This document shows positions 52,251 through 63,977 of a stretch of DNA of 64,000 nucleotides, piece by piece (position 1 is the first letter of the stretch; each line of letters starts with the position of its first letter). Source of the stretch: Corynebacterium pelargi. GTDB taxonomy: Bacteria > Actinomycetota > Actinomycetes > Mycobacteriales > Mycobacteriaceae. The translations under genes and the position numbers were made by a program. The stretch covers positions 224,045 through 288,044 of the forward strand of contig NZ_BMCX01000004.1 of the NCBI RefSeq assembly GCF_014635485.1, read 5' to 3'. Under the pieces are notes generated by a model. The model had not been told where the DNA came from. It searched no databases and saw only the letters and a program-made list of their open reading frames with translations.

Positions 52251-53012
52251 TTAGGAGCGAAGCTCCTCCAAAGCCTCCGGCGACTCAGGCAGGATCTGGC
52301 CACCATCGACGATGATTCCCTGGCCCGTGATGTAGCCGGCGAGGGGAGAAGCCAGGAAGGCGACAGCGCCACCAATGTCCTCAGCGGTGCCCAGCTCGCC
52401 CATGGGCACGCTGCGAGCCATCTGAGCCACATAATCCTCACCCATGGCCTCAAGACCCGGAGTGAGCACATTGCCCGGCAGCACCGCATTCACGCGAATG
52501 CCTTTCGGTGCAAGCTCGATGGCGGCGGAACGCACAAAGCCCATCTGCGCGGCCTTCGTTGCGCCATAATGCGCCCAGCGAGGATAGCCCGTGACATTGC
52601 CGGTGATCGAAGACGTCATCACGAATGAACCGTGCTCAGACTTCTCCAGGTGCGCGGTGGCCGAGCGGACAACGTGCAGCATGCCTTTGACATTGATATC
52701 GAAGATGAAGTCGAAATCCTCGTCGCTCATCTCTTCAATGCTTGACTGCGGGTAGATGCCAGCGTTGTTGGCCACAAGGTCGAGGCCACCCAACTCTTCG
52801 GCTACCTCATCTACCACCGTGCGGCACTGATCCAGATCGCGTACATCTAGAATGCGCGCCTTGAAGCCCTCCTTCTCGGCAGCCTCGCACTCTTCCTGAT
52901 TGATGCCGGTAACAACAACCTCAGCGCCCTGTTCGCGCAGCACCTTGGCAATACCGGCGCCGATGCCGATGGTGCCTCCGACTACTAGAGCCTTATGTTG
53001 ATCTAATAACAT
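52251..53012 (-). CDS. short-chain dehydrogenase/reductase
   Basis: A 253-residue NAD(P)-dependent oxidoreductase of the classical SDR type. It shows ALVVGGTIGIGAGIAKVL (cofactor loop, about 8-25), LVANNAGIY, catalytic Ser in MTSSITGN and YGATKAAQ (Tyr-x3-Lys near 148-152), and the ending YITGQGIIVDGG. The substrate is unknown. The ribosome site AGGAGGAATC precedes the ATG. It lies with the bgl genes between two tRNA-Asp copies, same strand, but a terminator at 53197-53225 separates it from them. Confidence 0.88.
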   Translation of the reverse strand: MLLDQHKALVVGGTIGIGAGIAKVLREQGAEVVVTGINQEECEAAEKEGFKARILDVRDLDQCRTVVDEVAEELGGLDLVANNAGIYPQSSIEEMSDEDFDFIFDINVKGMLHVVRSATAHLEKSEHGSFVMTSSITGNVTGYPRWAHYGATKAAQMGFVRSAAIELAPKGIRVNAVLPGNVLTPGLEAMGEDYVAQMARSVPMGELGTAEDIGGAVAFLASPLAGYITGQGIIVDGGQILPESPEALEELRS

Positions 53013-53196
53013 GATTCCTCCTAGCATTGCTTGGCGGTCAAGCTTGATACCAGGCTAGTGGAATATGGTTTGACGTGCAGATTTATTAGCAGCCCCACAT
53101 AGCTGCGCAAAATCAAACGAGCATTATGGGTTTGTGATGGAAACAACCCACACGCAGCAGAACAACACCTTGTGGTGCCCGGGACGCTAAAAACAA

Positions 53197-53225
53197 AACA
53201 GCATCTCCGCAAAAGAGATGCTGTT
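53197..53225 (-). terminator. terminator after the beta-glucosidase gene
   Basis: AACAGCATCTC/GAGATGCTGTT (53197-53207, 53215-53225); the minus strand then reads TTTTGTTTTT. Confidence 0.8.
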
Positions 53226-53234
53226 GGCATGGCT

Positions 53235-56631
<3,397 letters not shown>

Positions 56632-56650
56632 GGTGATTTCCTCTTCGTGG

Positions 56651-56702
56651 AAAAATCCTGGCCGGGTGGGGTCACGCCATCCTTAATGTCACGGCCCCCA
56701 GG
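56651..56702 (-). terminator. terminator between bglG and bglF, possible antitermination target
   Basis: On the minus strand CCTGG-GGG-CC (56693-56702) pairs with GGCCAGG (56657-56663), followed by ATTTTT (56651-56656), immediately before the bglF ribosome site. Confidence 0.55.
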
Positions 56703-56797
56703 TGGTGGGAATTATGTAGTGCACTCATTGTGGTGCATGTTCGTGCGATAGATCGCCTAGATCTGTGAGAGGTCTTCAAGTAGTCGAGATAGTCGCT

Positions 56798-57673
56798 CTA
56801 TTGCTCACCTCCATCTCTTTGCTGTGTCGACACAAGACGTGCGAGGTGTAGGGAGAGGTACAACATTTCTGCGTCGTCGATGGTGTAGCCGAACTCTGCC
56901 ATGAGTTGAATGCTCACTGAATGGACACATGACACCACCTCTGGATGCCGAAGCGCAATGGTGTCGAGCATTTCGGATCCATGCTCATTTTCTATGGTGA
57001 GTGCTAGGGCTTCGTCCGTGATCAGCCTTTGCGCGAAAAAGCGCAAATGGGTGATGAACCGTTGGTAGGTCAATGATTGAGCATCTACCTCGAGACGGAG
57101 AAGTTCGATGACTCTTTGCTCAATTGCATGGACTACTTTGCTAATGCGCATGAGCTCAGATGCATCTTGGCCGCCTTGAGCTGTAATCAAATGCAAGGCG
57201 ATGAAGCCGGCCTCACCTTGGGGTAGCTCAACGCCCGTTGCCTCGGCGATAATGCCCAGCGCTTCTTTTCCGAGCGCAAATTCCTCTGGATAAAATCGTT
57301 GCATCTCGGAGGCAAAGAGATCCGCGATAGCTGCGCCTTGTTCTGTACGCTGCACCGCTCCGAAGATATGGTCGGCAAGCGGGAGCAGCATGTTCCTCTC
57401 CAGCGGGGCAGGGATCTTGCTGGCTGCGATCTCTAGGATGCGTTGGGCGATCCGTAGATAGTCCACCGGCATGGTGGTGAGTAAGTCTTGAAGGTAGTCA
57501 CTTCCATGCTCAGGGGAGCCGACCAGTGAAAAAACTTTTTCCACCTTCTCTTGATCGATCTCCTGTCCCCGGACTGAACCGAACCCAACCCCACGCCCGG
57601 TGACAATGCACTCTTTTCCTTGGCCGTCCTCGACGAGCACAGCGTTGTTGTTGAGCTTCTTGATCGTCTTCAA
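56798..57673 (-). CDS. bglG: BglG/LicT-family transcription antiterminator
   Basis: A 291-residue RNA-binding antiterminator. The N-terminal CAT domain begins MKTIKKLNNNAVLVEDGQG and includes GRGVGFG (about 27-33). PRD1 (about 75-170) carries the His in LLPLADHIF and FIALHLITAQ. PRD2 (about 180-285) has RFITHLRFFAQRL and LSLHLARL. Phosphorylation of PRD histidines by the PTS tells it whether beta-glucosides are present. TTG 57673 is the start, with GGAGG 6 nt upstream. It probably controls terminators on both sides of itself. Confidence 0.93.
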   Translation of the reverse strand: MKTIKKLNNNAVLVEDGQGKECIVTGRGVGFGSVRGQEIDQEKVEKVFSLVGSPEHGSDYLQDLLTTMPVDYLRIAQRILEIAASKIPAPLERNMLLPLADHIFGAVQRTEQGAAIADLFASEMQRFYPEEFALGKEALGIIAEATGVELPQGEAGFIALHLITAQGGQDASELMRISKVVHAIEQRVIELLRLEVDAQSLTYQRFITHLRFFAQRLITDEALALTIENEHGSEMLDTIALRHPEVVSCVHSVSIQLMAEFGYTIDDAEMLYLSLHLARLVSTQQRDGGEQ

Positions 57674-57735
57674 CGATTACCTCCGCTGCGATCGTGAGTG
57701 GGCATGTTCAGTGGTTTCGACACAAGATATGGCAA

Positions 57736-57825
57736 TAAAAAAACCTGCCAACCGGATACCCAAGAAATCACCAGCAGAAGTTCTAAAAAGAAACTTGGGT
57801 GGTATCGAGGACACCTGTGGCAGGT
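57736..57825 (-). promoter_or_regulatory. bgl leader terminator / antiterminator region
   Basis: On the minus strand ACCTGCCA (57818-57825) pairs with TGGCAGGT (57743-57750). An inner stem GATACCACCCAAG (57794-57806) pairs with CTTGGGTATC (57755-57764), and TTTTTTT (57736-57742) follows. A long terminator about 65 nt before bglG, as expected for a BglG target. Confidence 0.7.
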
Positions 57826-58100
57826 CAAGCTGGCGTCAATCGCCATAACTATCCTGTGCTACTGGGAACTGTACCATAGGGCACTACCGCTAGCGGAAGT
57901 GATCTCATGCACAAAAAACGAGGCTGAGGTTTTGGCTGTGCCCAACAACAGGGGAATGGTGGCCATCTGACGCTGTGTCAGTTGAAACCTTATAAAGGCT
58001 TGTTGAGCAGGCGATTTGTTAGCTTATAGTGAGCTGTGTAGTATTTCGAGTCGTGCATCAGCGCGGGTTTATATCCGAGCTGACGTACTTGAAAATGCAA
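57826..58100. other. intergenic between bgl leader and tRNA-Asp
   Basis: No gene supported. It contains the bgl promoter region (minus) and a possible tRNA promoter -10 TATAGT (about 58025-58030). Confidence 0.4.
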
Positions 58101-58174
58101 GGCCCTGTGGCGCAGTTGGTTAGCGCGCCGCCCTGTCACGGCGGAGGTCGCGGGTTCAAGTCCCGTCAGGGTCG
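58101..58174 (+). tRNA. tRNA-Asp (GTC), copy 2
   Basis: Identical over all 74 nt to 52110-52183, with the same two following bases in part. Followed 22 bp later by tRNA-Phe. Confidence 0.96.
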
Positions 58175-58196
58175 CTCGGTTACTTCGGTAGCCAGT

Positions 58197-58269
58197 GGCG
58201 CGGTAGCTCAGTTGGTAGAGCGTCCGCCTGAAAAGTGGAAGGTCACCAGTTCGATCCTGGTCCGTGCCA
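58197..58269 (+). tRNA. tRNA-Phe (GAA)
   Basis: A 73-nt cloverleaf. Acceptor GGCGCGG/CCGTGCC, D-arm AGCTCAGTTGGTAGAGC, anticodon loop CTGAAAA (GAA), T-arm CCAGTTCGATCCTGG, discriminator A. Confidence 0.96.
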
Positions 58270-58274
58270 CAACC

Positions 58275-58308
58275 AAAACCCCAACTGCTTTCGAGCAGTT
58301 GGGGTTTT
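58275..58308 (+). terminator. terminator after tRNA-Phe
   Basis: AAAACCCCAACTGCT, TTCG loop, AGCAGTTGGGGTTTTT. Confidence 0.9.
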
Positions 58309-58401
58309 TATTCTCTGTTTCTACATCGCTGGGCTTCAAGCGTCGCAGTTGGTGCATACTAGAGCTCAACATAACCGACAGTGAAAAAGAGGGAGCTTGG
58401 T

Positions 58402-58689
58402 ATGAGCGATCAGCCCACCGAAGTACGCCACGAGTCCGTCCAGAGCCGTTTCGCCATCTTCTACGGCGATAACCTCGCGGGGTTCGCAGAGTACGTCGAA
58501 AGCGACGGTGTGCGCGATTTCAACCACACTGTGGTGTTGGAGGACTACCGGGGCCGCGGCCTGTCTAAGCCATTGATCCGCGAGGCGCTCGACGCCACCC
58601 GTGAAGAAGGCCTCAAGGTGAAGCCGAGCTGCTCTGCAGTGGCGAAGTTTATTGAGAAAAACCCTGAGTACGCTGAACTCAAGGCCTAA
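58402..58689 (+). CDS. small GNAT-like N-acetyltransferase
   Basis: A 95-residue acetyltransferase of the small YidJ-like GNAT group. It has RFAIFYGDNLAGFAEYV, the acetyl-CoA loop EDYRGRGLSKPLIREAL (about 47-63) and the ending KFIEKNPEYAEL. The target is unknown; related proteins are small stand-alone GNATs. ATG 58402 follows AGAGGGAG; a GTG at 58381 lacks such a site. Ends before a bidirectional hairpin. Confidence 0.88.
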   Translation: MSDQPTEVRHESVQSRFAIFYGDNLAGFAEYVESDGVRDFNHTVVLEDYRGRGLSKPLIREALDATREEGLKVKPSCSAVAKFIEKNPEYAELKA

Positions 58690-58727
58690 ATCATCACCGT
58701 CTTAGAGCCAGTAGATCCAAATAGCAA

Positions 58728-58753
58728 AGCAGCCGCCCTTGTGGGCGGCTGCT
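58728..58753 (+). terminator. bidirectional terminator GNAT/cysE
   Basis: AGCAGCCGCCC, TTGT, GGGCGGCTGCT, then GGCTTTT. Confidence 0.8.
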
Positions 58754-58776
58754 GGCTTTTCTGAGCACCCTGATCG

Positions 58777-59343
58777 CTAGATGTAGTAGTCGGGGTCCAC
58801 GAGTTTGATGCACTCAGCATCCTTGCGTGGGCGTGCCTTGGCAGGAATGCCTACGGCGATGTGCTTGGCGGGAACATCTTTTGTCACCACCGCATTTGCA
58901 CCGATGGCTGAGTCCTTGCCGATGGTGATGGGCCCAAGCACCTTTGCGCCGGCACCAATCGTTACCCCATCTTCGATGGTGGGGTGGCGTTTGGTTTGGG
59001 TGAGTACCTGCCCGCCCAAGGTAACGCCGTGATAGAGCATGACGCCCTCGCCGATCTCTGCGGTTTCACCGATCACGATGCCCATTCCGTGGTCGATGAA
59101 GAAGCGCCGACCAATGGTGGCACCGGGGTGAATCTCGATGCCGGTGAGAAAGCGCGTGAACTGCGCAAGGATGCGTGCGGGGCCTTTGAGGTTACGCAGC
59201 CATAGCCAGTGGGCTACGCGGTGTGCCCAAATGGCGTGGAGACCCGAATAAACGATGGCGTTTTCAACGTCGCCACGTGCCGCTGGATCATGTTCGCGGG
59301 CGTTGCGCAGATCCTCACGGATCGTTCGCAGGATGTGCTTCAT
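58777..59343 (-). CDS. cysE: serine O-acetyltransferase
   Basis: A 188-residue enzyme that acetylates serine with acetyl-CoA, feeding CysK. The left-handed beta-helix hexapeptide repeats run from [20 protein letters not shown] to [20 protein letters not shown]. Catalytic His residues sit in FIDHGMG and [12 protein letters not shown] 59343 lies 8 nt after a minus-strand TAGGTT box, so besides read-through from cysK it probably has its own leaderless promoter. Confidence 0.95.
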   Translation of the reverse strand: MKHILRTIREDLRNAREHDPAARGDVENAIVYSGLHAIWAHRVAHWLWLRNLKGPARILAQFTRFLTGIEIHPGATIGRRFFIDHGMGIVIGETAEIGEGVMLYHGVTLGGQVLTQTKRHPTIEDGVTIGAGAKVLGPITIGKDSAIGANAVVTKDVPAKHIAVGIPAKARPRKDAECIKLVDPDYYI

Positions 59344-59351
59344 GTTTGTTA

Positions 59352-59357
59352 AACCTA
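59352..59357 (-). promoter_or_regulatory. -10 box, leaderless cysE
   Basis: TAGGTT on the minus strand, 8 nt before the ATG. Confidence 0.35.
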
Positions 59358-59382
59358 TCAGTCAGCGCAAAAAGCCAAGAAG

Positions 59383-59427
59383 AAAACCCCCGAGGCAGTG
59401 TTGAGGTGTACGTACTGCCGTCGAGGG
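59383..59427 (-). terminator. hairpin between cysK and cysE
   Basis: GGCAGT (59394-59399)/ACTGCC (59414-59419) extended by CGA/TCG and CCC/GGG with small bulges. The minus strand then has TTTT. Confidence 0.55.
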
Positions 59428-59447
59428 CTGATGCCATAAGTGGCAAA

Positions 59448-60383
59448 TTAGTCGCGGATATCCTCAAAGAGCACGGTGGATACGTAACGCTCGCCGTAGT
59501 CGCAGACGACGGTCACGATGGTCTTATCCTTGTTTTCTTCGCGGGAGGCGATCTCCAGGGCAGCCTTCACATTGGCACCGGTGGAGATGCCACCGAGGAT
59601 GCCTTCTTCTGCCGCGAGCTTGCGGGAGGTAGCGATGGCGTCTTCGTTGGAAACGGTGAGCACATCGTCGTAGATCTTCTGGTTGAGCACCTCGGGAATG
59701 AAGTTGGCGCCCAGACCCTGAATCTTGTGCGGGCCTGCCTTGCCGGTGGTCAGCAGTGCAGATGCCTCTGGCTCTACGGCGTAGATCTGGATATCTTCCT
59801 TGCGGTCGCGCAGCACTTCGCCCACACCGGTAACGGTGCCGCCGGTGCCCACACCTGCGACGAAGATGTCGATATCGCCATCGGTATCGCGCCAGATTTC
59901 CTCAGCGGTGGTCTTGCGGTGCACCTCGGGGTTCGCAGCGTTAGCGAACTGGCGCGCAAGAATTGCGTTCTCGCGTTCGGCCACAATTTCATTGGCCTTA
60001 TCTACAGCGCCCTGCATGCCGGCTGCACCGGGGGTGAGCACGATTTCTGCACCGTAGGCGCGCAGCATCACGCGACGCTCAAGCGACATGGTCTCTGGCA
60101 TGGTCAGCACAACGTTGTAACCGCGGGCAGCGCCAACCAGGGCCAGGGCGATACCGGTGTTACCGGAAGTTGCTTCCACGATGGTGCCGCCGGGGGAGAG
60201 CTCGCCGGATTCCTCGGCTGCGTCGATAATTGCCTTACCAATGCGGTCCTTCACGGAGTTCGCGGGGTTGAAGGATTCGATCTTGACCAAGACGTTGCCG
60301 GGCAGGTCTTTGCTCAGACGGTTAAGGCGCACCAGTGGGGTGTTGCCGATGGTTTCCAGAATGTCGTTGTAGATCTTTGCCAC
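59448..60383 (-). CDS. cysK: cysteine synthase A (O-acetylserine sulfhydrylase)
   Basis: A 311-residue PLP enzyme making cysteine from O-acetylserine and sulphide. The PLP lysine is in NPANSVKDRIG (Lys45), the substrate loop is EATSGNTGIALA (about 69-80), and GVGTGGTVTGVGE binds the PLP phosphate. GTG 60383 follows GAGGAGAATT. It carries a McbR-like operator at its promoter and lies upstream of cysE on the same strand, so the pair forms the cysteine branch. Confidence 0.96.
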   Translation of the reverse strand: MAKIYNDILETIGNTPLVRLNRLSKDLPGNVLVKIESFNPANSVKDRIGKAIIDAAEESGELSPGGTIVEATSGNTGIALALVGAARGYNVVLTMPETMSLERRVMLRAYGAEIVLTPGAAGMQGAVDKANEIVAERENAILARQFANAANPEVHRKTTAEEIWRDTDGDIDIFVAGVGTGGTVTGVGEVLRDRKEDIQIYAVEPEASALLTTGKAGPHKIQGLGANFIPEVLNQKIYDDVLTVSNEDAIATSRKLAAEEGILGGISTGANVKAALEIASREENKDKTIVTVVCDYGERYVSTVLFEDIRD

Positions 60384-60445
60384 GTTAATTCTCCTCGTGT
60401 TGTTGTTGACGTGTTCCGAGCATAGTGCTTCTTCAACTAAAAAGC

Positions 60446-60461
60446 TAGACAGAGCCGTCTT
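60446..60461 (-). promoter_or_regulatory. McbR-like operator at the cysK promoter
   Basis: TAGAC-N6-GTCTT, one base from the corynebacterial McbR consensus TAGAC-N6-GTCTA. On the minus strand it directly follows a -10 candidate TATACT, so it covers the likely transcription start of cysK. Confidence 0.55.
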
Positions 60462-60464
60462 TTA

Positions 60465-60893
60465 GTATATACAGATCGGTCTGCTTGACCTTTCTCTCAT
60501 TTCCACTGCTTAGGCCAAGCCATCAAGGTGAAGCTTGTCACAATTTTGGCTAAAAAATTCCCACAAAGAGCCAAAAATTGGCGCTTATTGAACATCGTTA
60601 TTGCTCCGCCTGTACTTCCTCGGGGTTGGGCGCCAATGCGGTAGGCGTGCCCTATGACTGCGCTCAATGGGAGGGGGGTTCACTTTTGAGCCCTCCTGCA
60701 CTTTCCTAAACGGAGGGTGTGCAATCGGTTTTTCCTGCAAGAACCGACATTCCTGGCGGGCTAACAGGCTTTAAGGCCATCCAGTGCAAAAAGTGCAGGG
60801 GTAATTTTGCATAAAAATGGGTGCCCCTGGCATACCCCCAAGCGATAGTGAAAGCGGAAATCTGTTCTTGATAATCGGACACAAGGCCGTGCT
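60465..60893. other. cysK-ramA intergenic region
   Basis: No gene. It holds CAGATCGGTCTG near the cysK promoter and several AC4-5 tracts (for example ACCCCC near 60833) of the RamA-binding type. Confidence 0.45.
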
Positions 60894-60921
60894 TTGATTA
60901 CCCCCATTTCATGGTTATACT
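60894..60921 (+). promoter_or_regulatory. ramA promoter
   Basis: TTGATT (60894-60899), 16-bp spacer containing ACCCCCA (a RamA-type motif), TATACT (60916-60921). An autoregulatory layout. It leaves a leader of about 80 nt before the start codon. Confidence 0.55.
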
Positions 60922-61010
60922 TTGCACAGTTAAACCGAACACCTTGGCAGCGAGCCCTCATGGTCGCGGTCGTGACCAGCGCTCCAAGGCAGTTGACAGG
61001 AGGACGCACG

Positions 61011-61853
61011 GTGGAAACCCAGCGCACCCGTGATGACGAAGACGCCATCCGTTCAGCACTTTCTTCGCTCAAAAACGCCACGGGCATTCCAGTAACCATG
61101 TACGCCACGGTGATCGGGGAGCATCGCCTGCAGATCAGTCAATGGATCGGCCTTCGCACGCCGGCACTGCAGAACCTCGTCATCGACAATGGCGTCGGTG
61201 TTGGTGGCCGCGTGCTCAAAACCCGGCGTCCTGTGGGCGTGAGTGATTACACCCGCGCCAACGTGATCTCCCACGAGATGGACTCCGTTATCCAAGATGA
61301 GGGACTGCACTCCATCGTTGCTGTGCCCGTCATCGTTCAACGCGAAGTGCGCGGCATCTTGTATGTCGGTGTGCACTCGCCGGTGCGCCTGGGAGACAAG
61401 GTCATTGAAGAGGTAGCCATGACGGCGCGCGTGCTCGAACAAGACCTCGCCATCAACGCCGCCGCACGCCGGCCGGAGGGGATGCGCAATGGTGCCATGA
61501 AGCCCAGCCGTGCGATGAATGGTGCGGAGTGGGAGCAGGTTCGTTCCACCCACTCCAAGCTGCGGATGCTGGCCAACCGCATTACTCAAGAAGATTTGCG
61601 CCAGGAGCTTGAAGAACTCTGCGACCAGATGGTTGCTCCCGTGCAGGTCAAGCAGACCACTAAGCTTTCTGCACGCGAACTCGACGTGCTTTCCTGCGTG
61701 GCCCTGGGGCACACCAATGTTGAGGCCGCAGAAGAAATGGGCATCGGTGCAGAAACGGTGAAGAGCTACCTCAGGAGCGTGATGCGCAAACTCGGCGCGC
61801 ACACTCGCTACGAGGCAGTCAATGCCGCCCGCCGCATCGGCGCATTGCCCTGA
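61011..61853 (+). CDS. ramA: LuxR-type acetate metabolism regulator RamA
   Basis: A 280-residue regulator. An N-terminal GAF-like domain (RSALSSLKNATGIPVTMYAT onward, with GLHSIVAVPVIVQREVRGIL) precedes a C-terminal LuxR helix-turn-helix (LSARELDVLSCVALGHTNVE, AEEMGIGAETVKSYLRSVM). It closely matches C. glutamicum RamA, a master regulator of acetate, TCA and sugar genes. GTG 61011 with CAGGAGGA gives the usual N-terminus METQRTRDDEDAIRSAL. The frame is open to 60894, but that includes the promoter. Its place beside cysK/cysE agrees with corynebacterial order. Confidence 0.94.
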   Translation: METQRTRDDEDAIRSALSSLKNATGIPVTMYATVIGEHRLQISQWIGLRTPALQNLVIDNGVGVGGRVLKTRRPVGVSDYTRANVISHEMDSVIQDEGLHSIVAVPVIVQREVRGILYVGVHSPVRLGDKVIEEVAMTARVLEQDLAINAAARRPEGMRNGAMKPSRAMNGAEWEQVRSTHSKLRMLANRITQEDLRQELEELCDQMVAPVQVKQTTKLSARELDVLSCVALGHTNVEAAEEMGIGAETVKSYLRSVMRKLGAHTRYEAVNAARRIGALP

Positions 61854-61990
61854 TCTGCCAGCTCAACCGGGCGCGAGCCCTTCGGGTCCAGCCAAGGCCT
61901 GGGCCACAACATTGAAGGCCACAGCAACATCGAAGGCCGCCGATAGCGACACCTGGCCCAAGCACACACCGCTTCGCCAAGGAAACTTAG

Positions 61991-62018
61991 AAAGCCCCCG
62001 CAAATGCGCGAGGGCTTT
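61991..62018 (+). terminator. bidirectional terminator ramA/cobalamin adenosyltransferase
   Basis: AAAGCCC (61991-61997) and GGGCTTT (62012-62018) with inner CGC/GCG pairing, followed by TTCTTTTTG. Confidence 0.75.
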
Positions 62019-62036
62019 TTCTTTTTGTTGAGTGCG

Positions 62037-62609
62037 TTAGCGCTGGCCGCCTGGAACCCACTTGACGTCTTGGGAATCATTGGCCACGCGGCAAAGGATG
62101 AAGAGCAGATCGGAGAGTCGATTCAGGTACTTCGCTGGCAGGGCGCTGGTGTTGTCCGGGAACGCATCAACTGCCTCCCAGGCTTTCCTTTCGGCGCGTC
62201 GGGCAATGGTGCGGGCGCTATGCAGCAATGCTGCGCCTTTGGTGCCGCCGGGAAGGATAAACGAGTCGAGCTTGGCAAGATCCTCGTTGAAGCGATCGCA
62301 ATCGGCTTCGAGTCGATCAATATATTCCTGCTCAATGCGCAAGGGAGGGTACTTCGGATTTTCTTCTACCGGAGTAGCAAGGTCGGCGCCTGCGTCGAAA
62401 AGCTCATTTTGCACACGCTGCAAGGTGCTCACCACCTCGGCGTCGAGCTCGCCAAAGGCGATGGCCACACCAATAGAAGCATTAAGTTCATCACAATCGG
62501 CGTAGGCAGCAAGGCGAGGATCCGATTTGGAAACGCGCTCGAAGTTGGCCAAAGCCGTGGTGCCATCATCGCCGGTACGGGTATAGATCTTGGTTAGGTG
62601 AACAGCCAT
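62037..62609 (-). CDS. cob(I)alamin adenosyltransferase, PduO type
   Basis: A 190-residue ATP:cob(I)alamin adenosyltransferase of the PduO/MMAB fold. It begins with [14 protein letters not shown] (ATP loop, about 7-20) and has [30 protein letters not shown] and RRAERKAW, with [13 protein letters not shown] at the end. It makes adenosylcobalamin for enzymes such as methylmalonyl-CoA mutase. ATG 62609 lies 7 nt after a minus-strand TAGGTT box; the open frame upstream overlaps murA. Divergent from murA. Confidence 0.93.
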   Translation of the reverse strand: MAVHLTKIYTRTGDDGTTALANFERVSKSDPRLAAYADCDELNASIGVAIAFGELDAEVVSTLQRVQNELFDAGADLATPVEENPKYPPLRIEQEYIDRLEADCDRFNEDLAKLDSFILPGGTKGAALLHSARTIARRAERKAWEAVDAFPDNTSALPAKYLNRLSDLLFILCRVANDSQDVKWVPGGQR

Positions 62610-62616
62610 GACCTTT

Positions 62617-62622
62617 AACCTA
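62617..62622 (-). promoter_or_regulatory. -10 box, leaderless adenosyltransferase gene
   Basis: TAGGTT on the minus strand, 7 nt before the ATG. Confidence 0.35.
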
Positions 62623-62645
62623 CGCGGTTTCTTGGGAGGGTTCAG

Positions 62646-62651
62646 TAGGGT
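62646..62651 (+). promoter_or_regulatory. -10 box, leaderless murA
   Basis: TAGGGT, 7 nt before GTG 62659. Confidence 0.35.
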
Positions 62652-62658
62652 TAGGGGC

Positions 62659-63921
62659 GTGAACGACAGATTTCTTGTAACCGGTGGTGCTCGACTCCAA
62701 GGCTCCGTGCGTGTAGCTGGCGCAAAAAATAGCGTCTTAAAGCTCATGTCGGCTGCCCTATTAGCTGAGGGCACCACCACTTTGAGTAATTGTCCGGAAA
62801 TTCTCGACGTGCCCTACATGAAGCGCGTACTCGAAGGCCTCGGGTGCTTCGTCACCATCAACGGCTCCGATGTTTCGATTACTACGCCGGCAGAAATTGC
62901 CAGCGACGCCGACTTCGATGCAGTGCGCCAATTCCGCGCCTCGGTATGCGTGCTCGGCCCGCTCACGGCACGCTGCGGGCGGGCAAAAGTAGCGCTTCCC
63001 GGTGGCGATGCCATCGGTTCAAGGCCACTGGATATGCACCAATCCGGTTTAGAAAAACTCGGTGCTACCACCCATATCCAGCACGGATGCGTGGTTGCCG
63101 AGGCGCAGCATCTTCGCGGCGCCAATATTCGCCTCGATTTCCCCTCGGTGGGTGCCACCGAAAATATCCTCACCGCCGCGGTGCTGGCTGAAGGCACCAC
63201 GGTGCTGGATAACGCAGCGCGCGAGCCTGAGATTCTTGATCTTTGCGTGATGCTCAAGGAGATGGGCGCAGATATTACTGGTGAGGGCACTTCCACTATC
63301 ACCATCCGTGGAGTAGAAAAGCTCCACCCGGCGGACCACGCCGTGATCGGCGATCGCATCGTGGCAGGTACGTGGGCTTATGCCGCAGCGATGACCCAGG
63401 GAGATATCACCGTCGGTGGCATTGCGCCGAAGTATCTGCACCTGCCGCTTGAAAAGCTCAAGGTTGCCGGCGCTGAGGTCGAAACCTATGAACACGGCTT
63501 TAGGGTGCGGATGAATCACCGCCCGCAGGCGGTGGATTTCCAGACGCTGCCGTACCCCGGCTTCCCAACCGACCTGCAACCCATGGCCATCGGCATCGCC
63601 ACCATCGCGGAGGGCAGCTCGGTCATTACCGAGAACATTTTCGAGGCCCGATTCCGCTTCGTTGACGAGCTTTTGCGCCTTGGTGCCGACGCCACCGTGG
63701 ACGGCCACTACGTGGTGATTCGCGGGGTGGAGCAGCTTTCCTCGACCCCGGTATGGAGCTCGGATATCCGCGCAGGCGCCGGTCTGGTGCTCGCGGCATT
63801 GTGCGCAGATGGCGTGACCGAAGTGCACGATGTCTTCCACATCGACCGCGGTTACCCAAACTTCGTGGAACAGCTTCGTTCGCTTGGCGCCACCATCGAG
63901 CGCGTAAGTGATGAGCGCTAG
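62659..63921 (+). CDS. murA: UDP-N-acetylglucosamine 1-carboxyvinyltransferase
   Basis: A 420-residue enzyme that adds enolpyruvate to UDP-GlcNAc, the first committed step of peptidoglycan synthesis. It shows [20 protein letters not shown] at the N-terminus (Lys-Asn pair), [19 protein letters not shown] and [19 protein letters not shown]. The active-site loop reads [17 protein letters not shown], so the usual catalytic Cys is Asp, as in mycobacteria. That form is intrinsically insensitive to fosfomycin. GTG 62659 is probably leaderless. Confidence 0.95.
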   Translation: MNDRFLVTGGARLQGSVRVAGAKNSVLKLMSAALLAEGTTTLSNCPEILDVPYMKRVLEGLGCFVTINGSDVSITTPAEIASDADFDAVRQFRASVCVLGPLTARCGRAKVALPGGDAIGSRPLDMHQSGLEKLGATTHIQHGCVVAEAQHLRGANIRLDFPSVGATENILTAAVLAEGTTVLDNAAREPEILDLCVMLKEMGADITGEGTSTITIRGVEKLHPADHAVIGDRIVAGTWAYAAAMTQGDITVGGIAPKYLHLPLEKLKVAGAEVETYEHGFRVRMNHRPQAVDFQTLPYPGFPTDLQPMAIGIATIAEGSSVITENIFEARFRFVDELLRLGADATVDGHYVVIRGVEQLSSTPVWSSDIRAGAGLVLAALCADGVTEVHDVFHIDRGYPNFVEQLRSLGATIERVSDER

Positions 63922-63944
63922 TTTTTAGCTTTTCGACGACCACG

Positions 63945-63977
63945 CCCCCGGCTTTTGTGTGTTTGAGCTGGGGGTTT
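63945..63977 (+). terminator. terminator after murA
   Basis: CCCCCGGCT (63945-63953) pairs with AGCTGGGGG (63966-63974), one G-T pair, then TTTGTG. Confidence 0.65.

Noticed and set aside
59223..60425. 400-residue plus-strand frame over cysK and cysE
   Set aside because: Shadow of two well-supported minus-strand genes.
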